Positions 53,958-64,000 of a stretch of DNA of 64,000 nt are shown one piece after another. Source of the stretch: Verticillium longisporum (taxonomy: Eukaryota; Ascomycota; Sordariomycetes; Glomerellales; Plectosphaerellaceae). The notes below the pieces were generated by a model, which searched no databases, was not told the origin of the DNA, and worked only from the letters and a program-made list of their open reading frames with translations. Within the stretch, counting starts at the first letter, position 1. Each line of letters opens with the position of its first letter. The stretch lies in contig JAETXT010000016.1 in assembly GCA_019188255.1 (NCBI GenBank), positions 868,001 through 932,000 on the forward strand, in the 5' to 3' direction. The translations under genes and the position numbers were made by a program.

Positions 53958-56900
53958 CGACGGGCTAAAGGCTGATCCGTAGTAGGCGGCGATCCGTGCT
54001 CAAAGTGTTCCTGAAATGGCTGGCCCTGATACTATATTGCACAGCAAAACAGACCTGAGGATGACAAGCTATCCTGGACAACAGGAGCTGGTGCTGAAGT
54101 CAGGCGGAGCGGCTGTCGTCCATCGCCACCGGAAGCCGGCTGGCTTGGCTAGGGCTATAGTCTCCGAGAACTGCACAGAGGCGGAGTACCTGATCCCCAG
54201 GATGTCTCAACTATCTCCAAGCCCATCTTCCCCGTCTGGATGGGCAATTGTCTCCTGGAGGTCTCCATTAGCGGCCGCAGCTTGTTCGATTTGTTTCGCG
54301 TCCAATGCCCCCCGCCCGACAATTCTTGTCGCTAGAACACTGAGCCCAGGCCTCAAGCGGAAGGCGAGGGAACGCAGCTCGACCGTAGGGAGGCCTGTGC
54401 TGTGACACCAGGCGTTCAGCGTTGAGATGCGCTGCTCAAGGGGCCCAGGGTCACATCCGGAAGCCTTCCGACCACGTGGTTTGCGCGGAGACATGGTTGC
54501 GCACCCACCATCTGCCAAACCCGACCATCAGTGACATCGATCGGTCGTCAACCTGAGATCAATTCTAGTATGGTATGCTGTGTATTGTCAGCACGCCTTG
54601 GGTGCAATAAGCAAAGACGCAACAAAGTGCGAGCACATCACGGGCAAGTTCAGACTTGCTTGGCTGATGACGAATGGATGGAACTGCCGAGCGACAGCAA
54701 CCCCGCTCCTATCCAGGATAGCCCGCCTAGCCCGTCTCTTCATTGCCGTTGTTGCTGAAACGCTCCTCCAACCAAAATGTGACCTCCCTGACGATGTCAC
54801 GCAGATCACTTGTGATGAAGCAACCGTGGGGCGCAATCAGCTGCTTCGTGAGAGTATCTTCAAGCCCCAGTGAGGTGCAGAGAGTGTCAAGTTGCGCAAC
54901 CAGGCGGCACTTGTGGTGCGCCAAAACCATCCTGCACCTGACTCAGGTTAGCCATGGTGCTCGACAAACCTGTCAAGTCATTTGCCCATCTTCTTAGGCC
55001 ATGGGCCCCCTGGGCTTAGATTGTCGCTAGAAGGCGCCGGCTCCGAACTCCATCCTTAGCTGCAAATCTGGGTGATGTGAAGCGCGCCTTTCTTCACCTA
55101 CCTCCCATGTGGGAAAGCCAGCCGGGAAGGGTGATACCTTGCGAAAAGCAGGCAGGCAGCCACCGGGGAATTTGAAGCTACGAATGAATCATGACACAAA
55201 TTCGTGACTAGGCAAACATGGCCACCGGTACCTGGATAGCCTATCGAGTGAGCCAGCGTATTTGTCACTTCTACCAGGACATGCCTCCACCCATATGTGG
55301 CCGCCCTATGAGGGCTGTTAAGGAAAAGGGGTTCGCCGAAGTAATCTGCTGAATCGATATTATCATGCTCGTGGTTGATCAATGACGATGGTGACTAACC
55401 AGGGGGGTGGTTTTGATACGCAGGCCCCAAGGACTGGTATCACTGATGTGCATTATATTGGCTGGAGTCTTTCGTTTGACATGGGATTACCAGCCTGGTT
55501 AGTAACCCACAGCCTAACAGCCGCATGAATATCCAATATCATACTGCAATATCATATCGGGAATTTCCTATCTCTCGCAAATTGACTTCCTTGTTAGGCC
55601 GGAAATAGTACTGGCAACAGCAAGCCGTTTAGTTTGTTTGACTGGAGCGAACATGTGCAACTCGCTTGGTTGTTCGCCAATTAGTGGAGATGGTTCGTGG
55701 TGAGTATAGCTACCGCTGGACAGTGCTGGGCAAGCAAGGCTGCGCTTGTGAGGATTGGGAGATGGTTCGATATTGTCTCGTGGCGGCTTTTCGTGAATGG
55801 CGGCGCTGATCCAGCCCATGAGGAAATGAAAGGAGCGCGGCGCGACTTGGCATGGGTTCTCAGACACGTTGTCAAAAAGAGACAAGCGTGTCTTTGCGAT
55901 TCTCGCCTGAGACATATTTCCTGCAGCGCACTGTCTTTCGTTCGACACACAGACATAGCTGCCCGGTTCTGTTTATTCCCACGTTGGGACTGACTCTGAC
56001 GCTGACCAGTTGGATCGCAATGGCTCAAGGCTTTTCATCCGTCATGTCCTTCATTCCGCACTCTGACTTCGGTGATAATCATATCCCGTCGGCTTTCTCC
56101 TTTGATGGTTCACATGACTGACTCACCGATACAGAGCCAGCTAGCGTCATTGAACACAACATCGCATCCGCCGTGACCTTGGAAAGGAGCTACAACCGAG
56201 GGGCTCGACCCTAAAAGTCCTCTTTTCCGCATGAAGGCCGATGAGGTTTCGACGATGCGTTCGGCCGAGTCGGAACGGCAACCCAGTTCATCGCGTCCAG
56301 ACCCTTTCAGGACCCCATTTGTGTGGAGAAACCCTCCTGGCAGTGAACCCTTTCTTTTTCCTTCGGGCTCGATGCAAACCTGACTCTCGAAGCGGCCCGG
56401 TCCTCGATGCGTTCGCCACTCATCTTGGTAGCTAAACTTGGCAAAGTCTACTGCTAGTGCGCCCAAATCCTCAAGCTTAGTAGACGGACCACAGCCCAAC
56501 CATCGCAAAGGTTTGCGAGTGATTGTTTCCGATTCCCGAAGTTTACGCTGTCCAACCAGTACCTCAAAAGCTTTCCGGCGTCGGATGTGTGGCACTGGTG
56601 GCGGAGAGTGCCGGTCGAGTGTCCCTGGATTTTGCTGCTGGCACGCCTGCTTTTTGACTATGCATCCCTCCCAAAATCGGACAATACTGGCAGATCCCGG
56701 ATTCAACACATGATCGGTCTTTTTGCTCCCTATGAACGCTTTGCGCCACCGGCGTCTGAGCGCGAACATCATGGCTAGCCTGGTCTGAGCAACTGGCCAG
56801 GCCGCCAACCTATATCAACAACGAGTCTAGACCAGACGCCATCTGTGTTCAACTGTCATTCTGATGGCTAGAGGAGTGACAGGGAGTACACAGTGGCCTA

Positions 56901-59900
56901 CACTGGATCTGCGATGGAGTTAGCTGCCAGGAGTTGTCTGGCAGCTGTCGTTTTCCAATAGAGGGAAAGCGATGCGACCCTATCACATCAGGCTGGGCTT
57001 GTGGTCATGATGAACAGCCCCATATCCCTCCTTCGCCGAGCAGAGATTTACGAGTGTATCAGAACAGCCGTCTTCTCGGGGTCACGTAATGCATTGTTAG
57101 AGTGCTGACTTGACTGGAGGCGACCCTGTTGAAGGAGGGCCTCAGCCATCTTTACTTCGATGGTCATCGTAGGAGAAGCTCGATTCCTTGCGGTTTTCTT
57201 GTCGTGATATTGCTGCGAAGACTGATGCGTTCTTGACTCGATGCCAGTTGTGAGCCCAAGTGGAGCATACTTGCCGGAGCAGTATATGGGACAAATATAT
57301 GCAGCTACAATGATACAGAGTTGGGTTGGCTCGGCATAAAGTGAGTGCATCCTTCGGGGACGCATGGAGATTGGGCTCTTTCTGCGCAATGAACGACATG
57401 GAGCTCTGCTCGGTCCGGTCAGCAGCAGGTTGCTGGGCAGGCGGGTCACGGCTCGATTGACCAATATGTGATGCCGCTGGTTGACAAAATGGTTCTGTGA
57501 TACAAGAGCAACGCCCGCTGCCTTGATTCCGTGACGCCCACCTCCCGTGACCAGTGTGATATCACAACGGTAACGTTGGGGAGTATAGGATGAGCTCCAT
57601 CACCATCTCTACTAAAACGCTTTCGCGCTGGGGCTTGAATATTGTCTCAAGGATCCGAACCCTGGGCCCGCGCATTGACAATCGGATGTTGATGTGACGA
57701 ATTTCAGGCTGGCGGCCGTAGCTGGAAGCGATGTCCATCCACTGTCAACTGCCAAGTGAGTGCCCTCAAGATCCTACGCGCCATGTATCTTTTTCCACAA
57801 GTTGGCAATTGTGACGGTCCAGCATAACGCCTCAGGTCCTTTGGGTCTCGACAGGCTTTCCTTCCGTCCTCTTCCGTCACCGGTGGCGGTTGTCATGTCT
57901 TGGGGAGCGTCATGTTGCGACGGGCGGCCATGCGGGCTTATGCAGGCTAGGAGCATTCATCGCGCTGGACTTGTTCATGTCCGGATAGGTAGCTGTTGAT
58001 CAAAGATTCCGGTTCTGAATCAAGGCGCTCCAGCTGTTGGCGTTGTCGTCGCCTGCAGCGCACAGAACAATTGCACAGCATCGGGATCACCTGCACGCTT
58101 GGCCTTGCTACTATTGGCTTGCTGTATTTAGTGGGCTTCTTCGCTTCGTGTGATGATCAATTGACTCGGCCCCGGTCCCGAGGTGACTGTTTAACGGGGT
58201 GTGTTATAGCCAAATGACCTGATTTCTCGTCCTCCTGTATCTGCGTATTTGTCGTTCCGGCAATTGTTGCGTTATCGCACTACCCCGCCTTTCGGGTGCA
58301 TGAGACGCTCGAAAGGGTATCATCGTGTCAACAATCCAAGTCATGGACGCGAGCTGCTGTTGAACGGCTAGCGTAGTATAGGCCTGTGATCGCTAAGAGG
58401 GGGGCACAAGTAGCGGTGGGATACAGCGTGCAGCGTCCCCTTGTCTTGCTGCAGATGCATGCGAGTGCCCTGACTACGAGAATGGCGGGAGGTTGGGCTT
58501 TGGCGAGAGGGGTTTTAGCTGGACATCCATGTCGATGGGAGAAGAAAGATACCAAGCGTACCCGCGTCCCGCAAGCTGAGCGCGATTGCGCACACAGTAC
58601 ACCGTGACACCTCCACTCCATCGGCGGCCTTGCAGGTACCATCCGGCGGCCATGGCTAGGGCAGCCTCTGTGAGCCTCAGTGATATCCAAATATCGCAAG
58701 GCTATCGGGTTGTGTGGCGCCACCCACAGAGTAGTACTCGGGCATTCATCTGCATTGGGATCGGGACATGACATGGCTGTAGATGAACTGCATTGGCTTT
58801 TGTTTGGGCGATTGTATTGCGTTCTTGTTGGATGTCCTTCTGCCAGACCGTCTTTCCTCTTCCACCTGTCGAACCCTGTCCAGCGGCGTCTTTTACTCAT
58901 GTTTCTCTAGGTACCGAATATGTAGGGGTTATGTCGCCCTTGATGCTTCCAACGGTAGGCAGCTGCGTTTCACGTTTTGGCCAATCTCTTGCCTTGGGGG
59001 GGGTGCCGGAGCGCGCAAGCGGGACGCTTGACGATTGTCGCGCGCTTGTTCCAAGTGGAACAACAGGCTGGTGATGGATCGGCGCGGTCGCCATCCACTC
59101 ACAACCAAATCGCAAGACGTTCTTGATTGCGCTACAAACAGGTCATAACTAGCTGAGGGGAGGGCTGCGCATACCTCGCCAATAACCAAGAAATGATAGA
59201 AAGCTCACCACGCGACATGACCCGGCGGCAGGGCATCCTGAGAGGAGGGGAGCGAGAAGAGGGGGAGGGTTCGCTCCACCTCATCTGGCGTAAAGCACAT
59301 CAGAGGCATCTGGGTGCGACGTAAGTTTGCAACCCTCAAACTGAGGCACAGGTGATGAGTATCGTGTATCGTGTGGCTCGAGGTGTGGATGCCCGCGACT
59401 CGACAAACCCTTTGTGAAGGTCCATGAGAATCATTCGGCATATGCATGTTGCATCAATACCACCCCAGCCACAGCACCAACGCAGGGGGTGACTTGGGTA
59501 TGGCTGGTGTTGTGATCGGTGTTCGGTGTTTCTCATCCTCGGGTCCCTTGGCTGGCACGATACTGTGAACTGCCTCAGGGCATGAAGCGGAATTCCTCCC
59601 GGCCCAGGATGGCCCCTCCCCGAATGTCACACGCTTGGAGGGTTCGGCTGCTGCAGCTTTACAGGAGGGAATCCACAGTCATAAAATTGGTGGAGGATTC
59701 GCGAGAGTCAGACGTCGGTGGGCCGCATTGTGTTGTCATCGCCTCGTAAGCGGATGTTGCATACGTGCAGGTGTAGCGATGATGCTCCAAGAGTCTGAGG
59801 ATAACCACGCGGCCGAGGGCTGCGACGTAATGTGTGATGGGGGCTTGGTGTTGCAGTCGAGAAGGATGGGGAGCGGGGTCGCACGCTGCCTGCCTACCTA

Positions 59901-62900
59901 CCTCCTTACCTACCTGGGCAGGTCTTACTTACAGGGCGTTGCGACTGCTCGGATGAGGCTCTGGAAGGAACCCATTTGGGGCAATGGCGAGCTCTACTTC
60001 CCGTGCGGGGGGCACAGTCCAGTCAACGAGCCAGCGACGACCCCTTGTCCTTGCCGAGATCGGACTCAGAAGAATTCCCACCTGCGCATCCAACCGAATT
60101 TGCCCTGCTCGGCCCGGTGCCTCTTTCCCCTGATCTTTATCTCTTTCAAGTGCTGGACCCCACGCCCCGGCCTCCTGGGACCAGGTCAGGACCTGCCGAG
60201 AAGTCATCCACTCCAAACGACTGGCCAATCGTCTTGATGTGCTTTGCTGACACTCGATCTTACAGGCCCCACCCCTGGTCTTTCCCCTTCCGCGACCCTT
60301 GCCTATTTGTTGCCCGCGGAGGCGGCCTACAGATCACGTCACCCCCTATCCCATACCTTACCTGACCATCATCCCCTGCCCTGGAGCCATGGAGAGTGCT
60401 AGGCCTCTTGCTCGCGACCGGTCCAACCACCTTGCCCCGCTTTCCTTCGAGGTTGAGAAGAAGAGGGGGATGAGAGGGCTAGCTGGCGGACTTGGTCTGT
60501 CGCTAGAGGTTGTCGGCAGTCGATGATGATGCTCCAGGTCGATTTTGGATGGGAGAGAGGGAGGGAAGAGAGGGGGGGGGGGACTGGGAAGCAACTTGAT
60601 CTCGATGAAAGACTCTCACTCGATTCCCAACCTTGCAATTTTTTTGTGCCCCTGCTGCAGCTTTTCTGCAGTTTCCGCTCCACCATTTGCAGAGATCCAA
60701 GACATCAGACCCAGAGGTTCGTCATGTTTTGTGGGCGAAGAAGAGGCACACGAACTGGTCCCCCCAAGACGTCGGGTTTGTTGCTTGCTCGTTCGTCCCG
60801 CTTGCCCGCTCACCTGCAGGTGTTCGTCTGAAGTCGGCGTTCGCGCGCGCGTGCATCTCGACTGCAGCGGACATTGATTTTCTCTTCCTTTTTACCCGAC
60901 TGCAGGCAAGCAAGCGGCGTGCTTCATGCACCTTCATCCCTGATGCCGCGTGATGTGAAGAAAAGGTCCCGAACCGACTGAAAAACGGTCGGGTTCCTGC
61001 AGATGCGTCCGCCCTCGCTGCCAGTGATTTCGCTCTCCGCAAATCTTCCCATGACCTGGTAGATCACATGCCATCTCCCCCCTCACTCTGGGCTCAGGAG
61101 GCAAGGTACTGTCTAGTGCCCGGACACGTTCAATTAGGAAGCGAGGCATGGTAAAGGGGCAGGCCAGGTTGTGCTGAGTCGTACAGGCCATGGCTCTCCA
61201 CAATCCTACCTCTCAGGTCTCGATGCATCCCCGTTGCTGATGCTGCTGTTGCTGCTGGCTGCTCTCCTCTGGGGAGCCCTTGGCGGCCGACTGGCGCTGA
61301 TTCACTGATTCCATCGCGAATCCGCCCGCTTGCCTATAGGCATGTCCTGATATTGTCGATGGCGTGCATGTTGATTCGCGACGTTCCCGTCCATCCGAAC
61401 CCCGACCGGGCTTTGGGCAGGCAGTCTCGGCCGGACCGCTGATTTGACAAGCAACAGGGCAGGACAAAGCAATAATAAACGCAAAATAGCATTGTGGTCC
61501 CCGAAGAGACATGTCAAGACCGTTGTCAAAGTCAGAGGGTGAGGCCGTGCGCCGGACCGCCCCCTGAGGCTTTCCCTGTCTTGCCTCGCCCGGACCTCCA
61601 GTGCCCTGGCCGGCGGTCGTAATTCTGCTCGGATCCGCCCCGTGATGGTCCTCTTGAGCCATCGAGAGAAGGGGGGGGTATCTTAGTACATGTAAGTAGG
61701 TACGCTGAATGAAACCATGAGCTGGGATTCAGGGATCTCGGGTAGCACGACAAAAGGGCGCCGGGCACCCCAGATGCATAGCCGACGGACGGACCGCAAT
61801 CGGGATGCAAAATTGACAGGCCTTTCACTTCAAGTCTTCGGGTTATGCGACCGTGGATGAGCGTACTTAATCGGGGCGCTGAGACACCAATAAGCCGGGT
61901 CGTTTCGTGACGGTAGCACTGCCTATTGGTCAGGTGCTGCATTTAGAAAATTTGAAAACTGCCCTTGGTTCGAGAGTACAGTCGAAATAGTTCGCATCGA
62001 AGTAGAAACTGCAATCATCCGCTTTAGATCAAACAGTGACTGACACCTGAAAACGACGTGCATATGCCTTCCCGGACCGCTGCAGATGAGCGGCGCCGGC
62101 GCCACCTGCTAACCTGGGTGTCCTGGTTATCGAGGGGAATCGACAGGTCGAGGCCAGGGGGGAAACGACTGGACCGTGCAGACATGGACTTCTTGCACAC
62201 GGAGCTGCGGCGAGGGGGTTGACAGACGGCGATAACATGCACAGGTCCGGACAGGTCCTGGCCATGGACCTGTCGTTCAAGGAAACACGGACTCGACGAT
62301 AGCTTTTCACGATGACACGTCATTGCCGGTCTTCTTCATGGAATAAATCCAGGCATGTCCATGTCGATGTTGGTGCCCATGTCCCACCACCCCCATGTTG
62401 AAAAGATTTCGCCTACGGCGATCGCTCCGTCTCCCCATGGACTGGTGCGCGACATCGAGGGGCGAAGCGAGAAACGTCAAAATGTTTTTTCTTGCAAGGG
62501 CTGCCAATCATGCTATGCTGAGACTTTGACACCTCGGCGATCCTTGTGGCTAGGCCAATCTGAGCCGCAAAACCCCTTCCAGTCCCCTCATCGGAGTTTC
62601 CGACCCAAGATGGCGTCTACTCCTTCGGAATGATAGTCATCAGGCTCGTCCGTCGGAAGCGAAGCCAGACCGGTGCCACGGTCTGTTTTAGTGTGGTATG
62701 GCCGCAGTGCATGGCGCTTGTACCCAAGATACAAGGACCAGAATGCTCTGCGGTCGCCAATGGGGAGGGCGCGGAGGTTCCGACAGGTTTACGCTGGGGA
62801 AGCTCGTTTGGCTGGACGAAGGTGGTTGCGACATTACATATTTTCGGGTCTCCATACGACTTCATTGCAGGTTCATGCAGCGATCTTCTGTTTTAGCTGT

Positions 62901-64000
62901 CCTGATGCCTAGGTGTGTTGATGCAGGTTCGTGACCTTCCTCGGAGGATCGAGCTGCTAGCCTGACGGGTTCTTCAGACCGAGATGAAGCTCGCCATGCA
63001 TGCCCTCACACCGTGGCGAGGTGGCTTGGGGGCGCTGATAGTCAGACGCCGGTCCGCTTCGTTCAAGCGAGGCCAAGCGAGCCAGGCGACGCCCTAACAG
63101 GGGCACCAGCGATACAAAGCTTTACAGTAATCGCCGGTGATACTTGACACTGTTGCTGAAAACCACCAGGAGAAGAACTTGATAGTGCTGGTGCTTGCTT
63201 GACCGGTAGGCGCAGCCATCCGCATCCTGTGTGCTTTCCTTGATGCCACCTTTGCACTCGTGCTCCTTGGGTTGTGATTGTGATGGCGGCGAGAGGTTGG
63301 GAAGGCATCACCCACCTCACTCGCCGGACCCTCCGCACCCCTCCCGACATGGCAGTTGACGCCAGTGTGGAGGGCTCAGCACATGGCAAGACCAGGTGCA
63401 TGGGAGCATGGGAAGGGAGGGGGCCTCGCCTTCAGGGTTCCTACCCAAGCTCGCTGGGTGGGCGGGCAGCGGGAGCCTTGTTTTCCCCTGCTTCAAACCA
63501 TCGTGCCCCGCCGCCCCGCCCACCCATACCCCGCTTTTTCTCGCTTCGATGGGACTGCCAGGGGCCGCCCATGCAGTTTCGGCTTCGTTTCAGCTCGAGC
63601 GGCGACCTCTGGGGGTGACTATGTTGGCCAGGGCCCTTCGTAGGCATGCATTATCCCCTGTGATGAGTGGTCTTTGCCAGCAGAAGAGCCTTGCTCCTGA
63701 TGTTGTGTCAATCATTACGTAGAAGCACACAGGACCCCAAGTGGCGTTGGTTAGTGCATTCGAGATCTCCGGACCGCCTCCAGCTTTCACGTTGTGGCGT
63801 CGATGCCAACCATCTATCGATGCATACACCTTCCTGTTCAAGCATGCGTTTCATTTCGCTAACAGGGACAAACAGAGGGCGGAACAGGCGACGAGAAGGA
63901 CCTGCGGTTGCTTTTGCTGCCCAGCTATTATCGCACCCACTCGTCTCTGGGCGAGCTGGCTGGTTGCTGCCTTCATTCGCCTAAGAATAGCTCCCACGTT
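53958..64000. other. Gene-poor region, third part
   Basis: About 10 kb in which I cannot support any gene. Open frames of 60-230 codons occur on both strands, the largest at 56110-56808 minus, but none shows a domain motif, a consistent splice pattern or a signal peptide that I trust. A minus-strand frame at 54207-54518 has an AT-hook-like PRKPRGRK start and balanced helix composition, but no further support. A CTACC-repeat patch lies near 59888-59925. C/T-rich leader-like sequence occurs around 60100-60370. Confidence 0.45.

Noticed and set aside
56110..56808. 232-codon minus-strand frame in the gene-poor region
   Set aside because: No recognisable domain, signal peptide or neighbouring exon. 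A frame this long can occur by chance in 18 kb of GC-rich DNA.
57620..57690. Hairpin ATTGTC..GACAAT with an inner CAGGG/CCTTG stem and GGTTCGGATCC loop on the minus strand
   Set aside because: It resembles a tRNA T arm, but the spacing leaves no room for D and anticodon arms, so it is probably a chance structure.

Overview
This 64 kb window is nuclear DNA of a filamentous ascomycete, most likely a Sordariomycete (Pezizomycotina). Evidence for this: genes are broken by short introns (about 50-100 bases) with GT..AG ends and CTGAC/CTAAC branch sites just upstream of the acceptor; untranslated leaders are long and C/T-rich; and protein families such as Rho4, DAD1 of the DASH complex, Tbf1 and an SPX-ankyrin-GDPD protein have fungal architectures. 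There are no operons, and genes lie on both strands. I recognise about sixteen genes by family and describe three or four more that I cannot name.

Layout. 0-7 kb is rich in RNA-processing and ubiquitin-pathway genes: the 3' end of PRMT5 (+), spliceosomal SmF (-), an alpha/beta hydrolase (+), lariat debranching enzyme DBR1 (+) and elongin C (-). 7.7-12.7 kb holds the septation GTPase Rho4 (+), the kinetochore DASH subunit DAD1 (-) and a cytosolic aldehyde dehydrogenase (-). 16-22 kb holds a Tbf1-type telobox Myb protein (+) and an unrecognised protein built almost entirely of tandem Cys/His repeats (+). 24-31 kb holds two intronless coiled-coil proteins of unknown role and a membrane-anchored pyridoxamine-phosphate-oxidase-like protein. 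31.5-46 kb holds the NMD factor UPF3 (-), a disordered protein whose stop codon lies only 8 bp before the start of the Sit4/PP6 phosphatase (+), a DUF866 zinc protein (-), a PPR-like mitochondrial candidate (+) and GDE1-type glycerophosphocholine phosphodiesterase (+). From 46 kb to the end, about 18 kb contains no gene I can support, only a degenerate-looking coding relic and a tRNA-like fragment.

Functional themes are housekeeping: RNA maturation and decay (PRMT5, SmF, DBR1, UPF3), chromosome biology (DAD1, Tbf1), phosphorylation and phosphate/lipid turnover (Sit4, GDE1). The most original items are the Cys/His-repeat protein, whose three introns all split the same His codon of the repeat, and the near-abutting reading-frame pair at 35.64 kb. 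Three conserved genes (PRMT5, the PPR-like gene, GDE1) show reading-frame breaks. Assembly error is the first explanation for two of them, and an ordinary intron is plausible for the PPR-like gene.
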